NCBI GenBank assembly: GCA_904420255.1
Contig: CAJFUT010000201.1
Span: 1-5,524, forward strand
Direction: 5' to 3'
Source: an uncultured Angelakisella sp.
GTDB taxonomy: Bacteria > Bacillota > Clostridia > Oscillospirales > Ruminococcaceae
DNA length: 5,524 nt
Below are positions 1 to 5,524 of this stretch, piece after piece. Under the pieces are notes generated by a model. That model searched no databases and was not told the origin of the DNA. It worked only from the letters and a program-made list of their open reading frames with translations. The position numbers and the translations under genes are program-made. Positions within the stretch are counted from its first letter, which is position 1. Each line of letters opens with the position of its first letter.

Positions 1-93
1 CCGGGGGGCTCCCCGGCCGCTCTTTGTCACTTTCTCTCGGCAGAGAAAGTGAAGCCCGGGGTCGCGCTGCGACCGGAGTAATACTCGAATGAA
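1..93 (+). repeat. Palindrome-rich intergenic repeat, module A, left copy
   Basis: These bases match the reverse complement of 5427-5519 at 90 of 93 positions without gaps; the mismatches are at 60, 86 and 90. The unit contains three hairpins in a row: ccgggg/ccccgg (1-6 with 11-16), an 11-bp perfect stem (27-37 with 42-52, loop cggc), and gtcgc/gcgac (61-65 with 69-73). All three mismatches fall outside the stems, so the folding potential is kept in both copies. No convincing reading frame runs through it. It looks like a dispersed, non-autonomous intergenic element, comparable in style to REP/ERIC or MITE sequences, but no transposase or target-site duplication is visible. The repeat may continue beyond the window edge. 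Confidence 0.85.
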
Positions 94-117
94 AGCCTAG
101 CGCAGCGACAGTCTTTG

Positions 118-162
118 GCCACTTTCTTTTGATCAAGAAAGTGGCAGCGGGGGAGCCCCCGC
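118..162. repeat. Two adjacent hairpins between repeat modules A and B
   Basis: The first hairpin pairs 118-128 with 135-145 (11 bp, perfect, gccactttctt-type arm) around the loop ttgatc. The second pairs gcggggg (147-153) with cccccgc (156-162) around two bases, so the last pair would open in practice. The arm of the first hairpin shares the core actttct with the 27-52 hairpin of module A, which suggests a common origin. Neither hairpin is followed by a T-run on either strand, so they are not ordinary intrinsic terminators. They lie downstream of the spoIIIE transcript and could still stabilise or trim its 3' end; that role is inference. Confidence 0.65.
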
Positions 163-220
163 TGGCATTGACGTTAGCTGTGGTGAAAGAAGCGAAAATG
201 AGTGCGCCGCTCAACTTGGG
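156..220 (+). repeat. Intergenic repeat module B, left copy
   Basis: This stretch aligns without gaps to 5335-5400 in the same orientation, with 49 of 65 positions identical. Shared blocks include ccccc at the start, tgacgt, cgaaa and tgcgccgc. The level of divergence is much higher than for module A, so the two modules probably arrived or duplicated at different times. The right half of this copy also forms the left arm of the long imperfect palindrome at 183-304. No coding potential is apparent. Confidence 0.6.
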
Positions 221-304
221 CTGATAAAAAATCGCCTTCTGAATCCCAAGTGATATGCTCAGGGAGCGGGGCACAACCTTTCGCCATGCAGGCGCTTCTC
301 TCAC
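183..304. repeat. Long imperfect palindrome downstream of spoIIIE
   Basis: Three nested pairings lie on one axis: 183-194 with 293-304 (12 bp, one mismatch), 202-212 with 264-274 (11 bp, one mismatch) and 214-220 with 245-251 (7 bp, perfect, preceding a 24-base loop). Together they would form a branched or bulged hairpin about 120 nt long in RNA from either strand. It starts 16 bases beyond the spoIIIE stop, so a read-through transcript would contain it. It could be a structured 3' end, a decayed palindromic insertion or a small RNA. There is no clear promoter of its own and no gene inside it. Confidence 0.55.
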
Positions 305-311
305 GGACATG

Positions 312-331
312 AAAAGGGGGCTAGTCCCCCT
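312..331 (-). terminator. Weak intrinsic terminator overlapping the spoIIIE stop
   Basis: On the minus strand the sequence reads agggg-g, loop actag, ccccc-t, then ttt. This gives a 6-bp stem (326-331 with 315-320) and a short run of four Ts (315-312), one of which is paired. The TAG stop codon of spoIIIE (323-321) is the loop itself. The hairpin is all G-C apart from the base pair at its foot, but the T-run is short, so termination may be partial. The larger structures at 183-304 and 118-162 lie just downstream and may assist. Confidence 0.5.
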
Positions 332-2972
332 GGTTGAGCTTCATTTCGTACCAGCGGTCCTTGGTGAGGAGCACCTGGCGGGGCTTGCTGCCCTCGAAGG
401 GCCCCACAATGCCCCGCTGCTCCATCTCGTCCACCAGCCGGGCGGCCCGGGCGTAGCCCACCTTGAGGCGGCGCTGGAGGAGGGAGGTGGAGGCCATCCC
501 CGCCTCCACCACGATCTCGATGGCGTCGGAGAGCAGCTCGTCCTCCCCGCCGCCGTCCTCCCCGCCGGAGGAGCCGTTCCCTTTGCCGCTGGCGGCGGCC
601 TGGCGGTCGATCTCCTGGATCACTTCCTCGTCGTAGTCGGGCTGCTCCCCCTCCTTGACGAAGGTGACCACCCGCTCCACCTCCTGGTCGGTGACGAAGC
701 ACCCCTGGATCCGCATGGGCTTTGGGGCCCCCACCGGGGCGAAGAGCATATCCCCCCGGCCCAGGAGCTTTTCGGCGCCGCCGCTGTCCAGGATGGTGCG
801 GCTGTCCACCGCCGAGGAAACGGCGAAGGAGATGCGGCTGGGGATGTTGGCCTTGATGAGGCCGGTGATGACGTCCACGCTGGGGCGCTGGGTGGCGATG
901 ACCAGGTGCATCCCGGCGGCCCGGGCCATCTGGGCCAGGCGGCAGATGTAGTCCTCCACGTCCTTGGGGGAGGCCATCATCAGGTCGGCCAGCTCGTCGA
1001 TGATGATGACCACCTGGGGCATGGGGGAAAGCTCCCCGTTCTCCTCCGCCAGGCGGTTGTAGCCCTTGATGTCCCGCACCCCGGTGTCGGCGAAGGACTT
1101 ATAGCGGCGGAGCATCTCCCCCACCGCCCAGCAGAGGGCCCCGGCGGCCTTTTTGGGGTCGGTGACCACCGGCACCAGCAGGTGGGGGATGCCGTTGTAG
1201 ACCCCCAGCTCCACCACCTTGGGGTCGATCATGAGGAACTTCACCTGGTCGGGGGAGGATTTGTACAAGAGGCTGATGATGATGGAATTGATGCAGACCG
1301 ATTTGCCGCTGCCGGTGGCCCCGGCAATGAGGACGTGGGGCATCTTGGCGATGTCCGCCACCGCCACCCCGCCGGTGATGTCCTTGCCCAGGGCCACGGT
1401 GAGGGGGCTTTGGGCGTTCTGGAAGGCGGGGGAATCCAGCATCTCCTTGATGCTGACGGTGGAGATGACCTTGTTGGGCACCTCGATGCCGATGGCGGGC
1501 TTGCCGGGGATGGGGGCTTCGATGCGGACCCCGGCGGCGGAAAGGTTGAGGGCGATGTCGTCGGCAAGGCCGGTGACCCGGCTGATCTTCACCCCGGCGG
1601 CGGGCTGGAGCTCATACCGGGTGACGGCGGGCCCCCGGGAAACGTCGATGATCCGGGCCTGGACCCCGAAGCTCTTGAGGGTGTTTTCCAAAAGCTCCGC
1701 GTTCTGCTTGAGCTCCCGGGTGGTGTCCTGCTGGGAGGCGGTCCGGGGCTCGTCCAGAAGGTTCAGGGGAGGGAAGGTGTACTGGGGCTTCTCCTCCGGG
1801 GGCTCCTCCGCCATGGCGGGGGCCACGGTGTTGTCCGGGTGGGGGGCGGCGCCCTCCTCCCCGGCGGGGGGCTGGGGCGGGGCGGTGCGGGAGAGGCTCT
1901 GGGCCGCCGCGGCGGCCGGGGCGGGCACCCCGCCGAAATCCAGCCTGCCGGCGGAGGTTTCGGGGATTTTGGGCAGCTGGGTGTCCCCGGATACCGCCCG
2001 GGTGATCAGGTCGTCGATGGAGGGCACCTCCTCCTCCCGGACCAGCTGGGCGGCCTTCCGGGCCAGCTCCTCCTGGGGGGACTCCTTCGTTGAGGGGTCC
2101 TGGCGGTCAAAGTCGTAGGGACCCTTCCGGGGAAGGTCCCCCACCTCGTCCACCAGCTTTTCCCGCTCCTCGGGGGGGAGGGGCTCCGGCCGCAGGGCGG
2201 TCTTGGGGGCCCGGTTCCCGTGCTGGGGCAGGGGCTCCCCGTCGATGGGGACGTTGATGTTGAACCGCCGGCGGAAGAAGGGGAAGAGGGGCGCCTGCCC
2301 TTCCTCCTGGGGTCGGTTTTTGGCGGCTTTGGCGGCCTCATCCTCCCGGATGGAGCGGTTCTCCACCGCCGAGGAATAGGCCTCCTCCAGCTTTTTCACC
2401 GGGGCGGCGGCCCCCCGGATCAGCCCCATGAGGGTACCGCCGGAGAGAACCATCAGCACGATGAAGATGAGCAGGATGATGATGATGGCGGCGCCGGCGA
2501 AGTTGGTGAATTTTAAAAGGGGCACCCCGAAGGCCAGGGAGAAAACGCCGCCCCCGGTGAGCTCCTGCCCGTCGGCGTAAAGCCCCTGGACCAGCTGGAC
2601 AAAGTTGCCCAGGGGGTATTCCTTGTGGAAGATCTGGGAGGCCCCGGAGAGGAGCAGCACCAGCACCGAGGCGGAGATGGTCTTGGCGGCGGTGGGGTAG
2701 CCGGTCTTGTCCACGGCGATCATCACGGCGGTGTAAAGGACCACCGGCCCCACCAGGTAGGCGCACCAGCTCAGGCACCCCAGGAGGAAATTATGTACCG
2801 CCAGCCAGGCGTTCTCCCCTGGAATGACGGCCAGGCAGAGGAGCAGGATCCCCAGGGCGAAGAGGAGGATGGCCCAGAGCTGGTTCCGGGCCTGGCGCTC
2901 CTTCTTGGTGAGCTTGCGCTTCCCGCCCCGGGAGGAGGAACGCTTGGCAGTGGTTTTTTTGGCGGTGGCCAT
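321..2972 (-). CDS. spoIIIE: FtsK/SpoIIIE family DNA translocase
   Basis: This 883-residue ATP-driven DNA pump is anchored in the division or sporulation septum and moves chromosomal DNA across it. The N-terminus is very basic (residues 1-30) and is followed by about four membrane segments (roughly 31-50, 62-86, 95-112 and 156-177). A proline- and acid-rich linker spans about 190-397. The motor follows: the alpha part begins near Y398 (YTFPPLNLL), Walker A is GATGSGKS at 551-558 (K557), and Walker B is [10 protein letters not shown] with D659. A C-terminal winged-helix gamma domain (about 811-870, recognition region around [12 protein letters not shown]) would read polarity sequences in DNA. 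B. subtilis SpoIIIE is somewhat shorter, and the extra length is mostly linker. The ATG at 2972 has aaggaag 12 bases upstream, a longish spacing. The gene is last in the operon, 33 bases after uppP. The tepA-ylzJ context favours SpoIIIE, but a general FtsK role is equally possible. Confidence 0.97.
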   Translation of the reverse strand: MATAKKTTAKRSSSRGGKRKLTKKERQARNQLWAILLFALGILLLCLAVIPGENAWLAVHNFLLGCLSWCAYLVGPVVLYTAVMIAVDKTGYPTAAKTISASVLVLLLSGASQIFHKEYPLGNFVQLVQGLYADGQELTGGGVFSLAFGVPLLKFTNFAGAAIIIILLIFIVLMVLSGGTLMGLIRGAAAPVKKLEEAYSSAVENRSIREDEAAKAAKNRPQEEGQAPLFPFFRRRFNINVPIDGEPLPQHGNRAPKTALRPEPLPPEEREKLVDEVGDLPRKGPYDFDRQDPSTKESPQEELARKAAQLVREEEVPSIDDLITRAVSGDTQLPKIPETSAGRLDFGGVPAPAAAAAQSLSRTAPPQPPAGEEGAAPHPDNTVAPAMAEEPPEEKPQYTFPPLNLLDEPRTASQQDTTRELKQNAELLENTLKSFGVQARIIDVSRGPAVTRYELQPAAGVKISRVTGLADDIALNLSAAGVRIEAPIPGKPAIGIEVPNKVISTVSIKEMLDSPAFQNAQSPLTVALGKDITGGVAVADIAKMPHVLIAGATGSGKSVCINSIIISLLYKSSPDQVKFLMIDPKVVELGVYNGIPHLLVPVVTDPKKAAGALCWAVGEMLRRYKSFADTGVRDIKGYNRLAEENGELSPMPQVVIIIDELADLMMASPKDVEDYICRLAQMARAAGMHLVIATQRPSVDVITGLIKANIPSRISFAVSSAVDSRTILDSGGAEKLLGRGDMLFAPVGAPKPMRIQGCFVTDQEVERVVTFVKEGEQPDYDEEVIQEIDRQAAASGKGNGSSGGEDGGGEDELLSDAIEIVVEAGMASTSLLQRRLKVGYARAARLVDEMEQRGIVGPFEGSKPRQVLLTKDRWYEMKLNQGD

Positions 2973-3005
2973 GGGAGTTTTGCACTTCCTTTCGAGAAAC
3001 AGGGG

Positions 3006-3908
3006 TCAGCCGGCGGTGACGAAAGCGGCCTGGATGCTGGAAAAATAGTTCTGGACGGCGTGGCCGGTGAACTGCTCCGAGATGCCGATGGCCAGCACCA
3101 GGAGGCCCAGGATCAGGGTGTACCAGGCGAAGATGCGGAATTTATCCGACCGCACCAGGTAGTTCACCAGCTTGATGCAGAAGAAGCCGGATACCGCCGC
3201 CACCGCCATCCCCAGGAGGGCCGGCCCCAGGGGGAGCCCCAGCTCCCCGGCGGCGAGGACGTCCTTCAGGTCCAGAAGCCCCGCCGCCAGGATGGCGGGG
3301 AGCCCCAGGATGAAGGAATAGGAAACGGCGTAGCTCCGGTCCAGGCCCCGGAGCAGCCCCGCCGAGATGGTGGAGCCGGACCGGGAGATCCCCGGCAGGG
3401 TGGCGAAAAGCTGGGCCACCCCGATGGCGATGGAATCCCCGGCGGTCATGCTGCGGGCGGTTTTGGAGCCCTTCACGGCCCGGTCGGCGGCGGTGAGGGC
3501 CAGGGCGGTGATGAGGAAGCAGACCCCCTCGGCGATGATGCTGTTGTCGGTGGAGAAGCCGCTGATGAAGTCCTGAAGGGGCAGCACCGCCAGCAGGGGG
3601 ACGCAGGAGAGCATGAGGAAATAGAGCATCCGCCGGTTGGGCCGGGGATACCCCTTGAAGAGCTTCCCGGTGAAAAGGTCGCCGAAGATGGAAAAGAACT
3701 CGATCAAAAGCTGCCAGAGGGTGGGCCAGAAGGCCACCACCACCGCGGCCAGGGTGCCGAAGTGGAGCATCACCGAAAAGAGCAGGGAGCTTTCGGAGCT
3801 GACGCCGGTGAAATACTGGTAAAGGGAGAGGTGGCCGGAGCTGGACACCGGCAGGAACTCGGTGAAGCCCTGGATCAGGCCTTGGATAACCGCGCTGAAG
3901 TATGACAT
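3006..3908 (-). CDS. uppP: Undecaprenyl-diphosphatase (UppP/BacA family)
   Basis: This 300-residue integral membrane enzyme removes one phosphate from undecaprenyl diphosphate. That regenerates the lipid carrier for peptidoglycan and other wall polymers; loss or excess in this family alters bacitracin sensitivity. Two family signatures are visible: EFLPVSSSGH at 17-26, preceded by Q13 in the (E/Q)xxxE motif (Q13, E17), and PGISRSGST at 172-180 with the key arginine R176. Hydrophobic segments cover most of the chain (about 1-30, 42-62, 95-112, 124-143, 157-172, 195-216, 228-252 and 258-276). The ATG at 3908 is chosen because gggagga lies 9 bases upstream and the homology begins there. The same frame stays open far upstream through ylzJ and tepA, but that is a GC-rich artefact. 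In Bacillus no uppP sits between ylzJ and spoIIIE, so this looks like an insertion into the conserved block. The spacing implies co-transcription with spoIIIE. Confidence 0.96.
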   Translation of the reverse strand: MSYFSAVIQGLIQGFTEFLPVSSSGHLSLYQYFTGVSSESSLLFSVMLHFGTLAAVVVAFWPTLWQLLIEFFSIFGDLFTGKLFKGYPRPNRRMLYFLMLSCVPLLAVLPLQDFISGFSTDNSIIAEGVCFLITALALTAADRAVKGSKTARSMTAGDSIAIGVAQLFATLPGISRSGSTISAGLLRGLDRSYAVSYSFILGLPAILAAGLLDLKDVLAAGELGLPLGPALLGMAVAAVSGFFCIKLVNYLVRSDKFRIFAWYTLILGLLVLAIGISEQFTGHAVQNYFSSIQAAFVTAG

Positions 3909-3949
3909 TATGTAGGATCCTCCCAAAGATGTTTCTTCTGTGGCTGGGC

Positions 3950-3977
3950 GGAATCCCCTCACGGGGGAGGGGATTCC
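3950..3977 (-). promoter_or_regulatory. Intercistronic hairpin across the ylzJ stop, upstream of uppP
   Basis: A perfect 11-bp stem pairs 3950-3960 with 3967-3977 (arm gaatcccctc) around the six-base loop at 3961-3966. On the transcript it covers the last six codons or so of ylzJ and its TGA stop (3961-3959), and it ends about 25 bases before the uppP Shine-Dalgarno sequence. There is no T-run after it on either strand, so it is not a standard terminator. It may separate the expression of ylzJ and uppP by acting as an RNase-processing or stabilising site, or as a partial transcription barrier. That function is inferred from position only. Confidence 0.55.
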
Positions 3978-4201
3978 CGGGCAAAAAAGGGCGAGGCGGC
4001 CGGCACCACCGCCCCGGGCTGGAATTCCGGGTCCAGGTAGGCCGCCGGGTCGGTGGAGATGATCCGCTGGATGCGCCAGCCCCCGCCGGGCAGGGGCTGG
4101 CAGTCGGCGAAGCCCCAGCGGCAGGCCCGGCAGACGGTGGCCGGGGGAGGGGACGCCTCCTGGTAGGCCTCCGGCGGCAGGATGGAATGGATGGGCATCA
4201 T
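3959..4201 (-). CDS. ylzJ: YlzJ-like protein
   Basis: This small protein of 80 residues has unknown function. Its recognisable part is the C-terminal core [18 protein letters not shown] (46-63), which matches the signature of the YlzJ-like family, and its position between tepA and spoIIIE is the family's usual place. The predicted protein is soluble with no signal peptide or membrane segment. Before the core it has three cysteines (C24, C27, C34), the first two as CRAC; a metal or redox role is possible but not established. The ATG at 4201 overlaps the tepA stop (ATGA), so translation is probably coupled. A second ATG directly follows (4198) and is 7 bases from the ggggg ribosome-binding stretch, against 4 for the first; either may be used. 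The proline-rich end after residue 63 is encoded by the hairpin region at 3950-3977. Confidence 0.85.
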   Translation of the reverse strand: MMPIHSILPPEAYQEASPPPATVCRACRWGFADCQPLPGGGWRIQRIISTDPAAYLDPEFQPGAVVPAASPFFARESPPP

Positions 4202-5148
4202 TCCGCCCCCTTTCTGGGCCGGCCGGCACGCCGCCCCACGGCGGCCTCCGGGGCCGGGGCGGCGGGGGCGGAAGGCTTCTTCCGGGGGGCGCCCTTGGCC
4301 GGGGTGCGGGTGGTCTTGGCGGCCTTTTCGGCGGTCTTTTTGGAGCGGCTGGCGGTCCCCTTGCTCCCGGCCTTCCGGGGGCCCTTGGCGGGGTCGGGGG
4401 GGAGCTTTTCCAGGGATTCCTTGTCCGGCTGGCTCTCGATGAGGGCGTAGAGCTTTTCGATGGCCTCGGAAAGCCCACCCAGGGAGTCGATAAGGCCCTC
4501 GGACACCGCCATCTCCCCGTCCAGCACGGTGCCGATGTCCATGACCAGCTCGCCGCTGTTCATCATCAGCTCCTTGAACCGCCGGGGGCTGATCCTGGAA
4601 TTCTGGCAGACAAAGCCGGTGATCCGCTCCTGCATCTTGTCGAAGTAGGAGAGGGTCTGGGGCACCCCCAGCATCACCCCGTTCATCCGCACCGGATGCA
4701 CCGTCATGGTGGCGGTGGGGGCGATGAAGGAATACTGGGCGCTCACCGCCAGGGGGACCCCGATGGAGTGGCCGCCCCCCAGCACCAGGCTGACGGTGGG
4801 GGTCTTCATGCCGCTCACCAGCTCCGCGATAGCGAGGCCCGCCTCCACGTCGCCCCCCACAGTGTTGAGGATGATGAGCAGCCCCTCGATGGAGCTGTCC
4901 TGCTCGATGGCCACCAGCTGGGGGATGACGTGCTCGTACTTGGTGGCCTTGTTCTGGGGCGGGAGGATGTAGTGGCCCTCCACCTGCCCGATGATGGTGA
5001 GGCAGTGGATCTTGTGCCGTCCCCCCTCGGGGGTCACCGAGCCGGAGTGGTAGATCTGGTCCGACTGGTTTTCTTCCCTTTCCCGTTCCCCGGGCTCGGT
5101 CTGCTCCTCCTCCCGGGCGTTCTTGGCTTTGCCGCGTTCTTTGCTCAT
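4198..5148 (-). CDS. tepA: TepA-type ClpP-fold protease with basic C-terminal tail
   Basis: This 316-residue ClpP/crotonase-fold serine hydrolase is of the translocation-enhancing TepA type, which B. subtilis work links to protein export. The catalytic domain spans about 45-240. Its family blocks are [33 protein letters not shown] with nucleophile S128, [10 protein letters not shown] with H151, and a likely acid at D204 (MDIG). There is no signal peptide or membrane segment, so it should act in the cytoplasm. Residues 1-35 are charged and low in complexity. Residues 255-316 form a Lys/Arg-Ala-Pro-rich tail with 19 basic and 3 acidic residues, ending in RRAGRPRKG, which resembles an AT-hook; this is not part of the catalytic fold. 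The ATG at 5148 is preferred because gaggtg lies 6 bases upstream. A GTG at 5157 would add three residues but overlaps that ribosome-binding site. It is the first gene of the operon. Confidence 0.93.
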   Translation of the reverse strand: MSKERGKAKNAREEEQTEPGEREREENQSDQIYHSGSVTPEGGRHKIHCLTIIGQVEGHYILPPQNKATKYEHVIPQLVAIEQDSSIEGLLIILNTVGGDVEAGLAIAELVSGMKTPTVSLVLGGGHSIGVPLAVSAQYSFIAPTATMTVHPVRMNGVMLGVPQTLSYFDKMQERITGFVCQNSRISPRRFKELMMNSGELVMDIGTVLDGEMAVSEGLIDSLGGLSEAIEKLYALIESQPDKESLEKLPPDPAKGPRKAGSKGTASRSKKTAEKAAKTTRTPAKGAPRKKPSAPAAPAPEAAVGRRAGRPRKGAE

Positions 5149-5154
5149 GGGTGG

Positions 5155-5160
5155 CACCTC
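5155..5160 (-). promoter_or_regulatory. Ribosome binding site of tepA
   Basis: On the minus strand gaggtg is followed by six bases and then the ATG at 5148. This is good Shine-Dalgarno spacing, and it decides against the GTG start at 5157, which would itself consume this sequence. It lies four bases downstream of the outer stem of the leader hairpin, so folding could influence ribosome access. Confidence 0.65.
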
Positions 5161-5164
5161 GTCT

Positions 5165-5214
5165 TTCCGGCGGACGGCGGGGCCGTCCTGTTTTTCCCTT
5201 AGGATGCGCCGGAA
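5165..5214 (-). promoter_or_regulatory. Two-tier stem-loop in the tepA leader
   Basis: An outer 8-bp stem pairs 5165-5172 with 5207-5214 (ttccggcg/cgccggaa arms). It encloses an inner 7-bp perfect stem, ggacggc (5172-5178) with gccgtcc (5182-5188), with a ggg loop; the two share base 5172, so one pair gives way. A side loop of 18 bases (5189-5206) contains aaaaa. The structure ends four bases before the tepA ribosome binding site and more than 50 bases after the predicted transcription start. No T-run follows. It does not match a riboswitch class I recognise. It could set translation of the operon or protect its 5' end. Confidence 0.5.
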
Positions 5215-5275
5215 GGGAGGCGGTTATGCGGCGGTGGGAAAAGAAGGGGGGCAGGGGCAAAATACCTCATTCAAT

Positions 5276-5284
5276 AGTATACCA
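5276..5284 (-). promoter_or_regulatory. Extended -10 promoter for the tepA operon
   Basis: The minus strand reads TGG-TATACT (5284-5276), an extended -10 element close to TGnTATAAT. It lies in an AT-rich island (about 5260-5316) that stands out in this GC-rich window. The -35 position at 17-base spacing (gggcat) is poor, which is acceptable for an extended -10 promoter. Transcription would begin near 5269, giving a leader of about 120 nt before tepA. No other gene start in the block has a comparable site, which supports one operon. Confidence 0.6.
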
Positions 5285-5317
5285 CAAAATCCTGGAAAAT
5301 GCCCTACCTATTTTGTC

Positions 5318-5344
5318 GGGCCGGGGCGGGGCGGCCCCCGCGGG
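5318..5344. repeat. GC palindromes between the promoter and module B
   Basis: The arms gggccg (5318-5323) and cggccc (5332-5337) are perfect complements around an 8-base G-rich loop. They are followed at once by the self-complementary cccgcggg (5337-5344). The stretch is nearly all G and C and sits just upstream of the AT-rich promoter island. It may mark the edge of the repeat insertion, but GC-rich sequence forms such palindromes easily, so the significance is uncertain. Confidence 0.35.
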
Positions 5345-5400
5345 CTCTGACGTAAGATGTGTTTCGGGAAACGAAAGTGACTGCGCCGCGCAGCTCGGGG
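5335..5400 (+). repeat. Intergenic repeat module B, right copy
   Basis: This is the direct, diverged copy of 156-220 (49 of 65 ungapped positions identical). It has its own folding: gttt/aaac (5361-5364 with 5369-5372), and its end pairs across the junction with the following sequence: ctgcgcc (5381-5387) with ggcgcag (5417-5423), inside gaaag/ctttc (5373-5377 with 5429-5433). It therefore forms a combined hairpin with the edge of the neighbouring inverted module A. No gene is visible here. Confidence 0.6.
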
Positions 5401-5426
5401 TTCGGGATTTTCTGCTGGCGCAGAGC

Positions 5427-5519
5427 TTCTTTCAAGTATTACTCCGGTCGCAGCGCGACTCCGGGCTTCACTTTCTCTGCCGAGAGAAAGTGACAAAGAG
5501 CGGCCGGGGAGCCCCCCGG
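5427..5519 (-). repeat. Palindrome-rich intergenic repeat, module A, right copy
   Basis: This is the inverted counterpart of bases 1-93, with base i pairing with base 5520 minus i. All three hairpins of the left copy are conserved exactly: 5504-5519, 5468-5493 (11-bp stem, loop gccg) and 5447-5459. Similarity stops abruptly inward of 5427, where the flank changes to module B sequence. The five bases beyond it (5520-5524) cannot be compared because the left copy begins at the window edge. It is non-coding. Confidence 0.85.
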
Positions 5520-5524
5520 ACCCC

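Noticed and set aside
1..162. CRISPR array or leader
   Set aside because: The palindromic units differ in sequence and spacing, and there are no regular repeats with unique spacers.
255..2093. A 612-codon open frame on the plus strand opposite spoIIIE
   Set aside because: It is antisense to a clear SpoIIIE. Its product is a Gly/His/Asp/Leu-rich low-complexity chain with no recognisable domain, the usual mirror of a GC-rich gene.
2625..3905. A 426-codon open frame on the plus strand opposite uppP and the spoIIIE start
   Set aside because: Same kind of artefact: Gly/Glu/Gln/His-rich, spans two well-supported genes and their junction, and has no good ribosome binding site.
3909..4478. In-frame upstream extension of UppP to 490 residues
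   Set aside because: The extension is Pro/Arg-rich junk lying over ylzJ and tepA in another frame. UppP homology and a good Shine-Dalgarno sequence begin at the ATG at 3908.
5149..5260. A 433-codon minus-strand frame starting at 5260 that runs into ylzJ
   Set aside because: Only its last 80 codons resemble a protein family (YlzJ). The rest is a shadow of tepA in another frame, so there is no tepA-ylzJ fusion.
5308..5496. A 62-codon minus-strand frame in the right flank
   Set aside because: It lies wholly in repeat modules A and B and reads hairpin sequence; such frames arise in any GC-rich palindromic repeat.
1..5519. Composite transposon with the inverted repeats as ends
   Set aside because: There is no transposase, the cargo is a conserved core operon, and no target duplication can be seen. 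The repeats fit a dispersed intergenic element better.

Overview
The window is a GC-rich stretch of a spore-forming Firmicute. It was most likely taken from a high-GC gut clostridium of the Oscillospiraceae type (Flavonifractor, Lawsonibacter or Intestinimonas-like). That placement is inferred from the gene order tepA-ylzJ-spoIIIE, which is the conserved Bacillus/Clostridia arrangement, together with the base composition; no marker here fixes the genus.

Layout: all genes lie on the minus strand and read from right to left as one tight block. A short AT-rich island (about 5260-5316) carries an extended -10 promoter. It is followed by a leader of about 120 nt with a two-tier stem-loop. Then come tepA (ClpP-fold protease homologue, 4198-5148), ylzJ (3959-4201, start overlapping the tepA stop), uppP (undecaprenyl-diphosphatase, 3006-3908) and spoIIIE/ftsK (DNA translocase, 321-2972). 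The block ends in a small terminator-like hairpin that includes the spoIIIE stop codon. The unusual member is uppP, which sits between ylzJ and spoIIIE. A perfect 11-bp hairpin lies across the ylzJ stop codon just upstream of it.

The genes share a broad theme rather than one pathway. SpoIIIE pumps chromosomal DNA through a closing septum at division or sporulation. UppP regenerates the lipid carrier used for the peptidoglycan of that septum. TepA is a cytoplasmic ClpP-like serine hydrolase linked in Bacillus to protein export. YlzJ is a small protein of unknown function that travels with TepA and SpoIIIE. Here TepA carries a strongly basic histone-H1-like tail, which is not part of the catalytic fold.

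Both flanks are non-coding and made of repeats. The first 93 bases recur as an inverted copy at 5427-5519 (90 of 93 identical), so the operon is bracketed by inverted copies of a palindrome-rich element ('module A'). A second, more diverged module ('module B', 156-220 and 5335-5400, 49 of 65 identical without gaps) occurs in direct orientation on both sides. The left flank also holds two compact hairpins (118-162) and a long imperfect palindrome (183-304). I see no gene, tRNA, rRNA, CRISPR array or transposase in the flanks. The most unusual content of the window is this repeat architecture, followed by the TepA tail and the uppP insertion.
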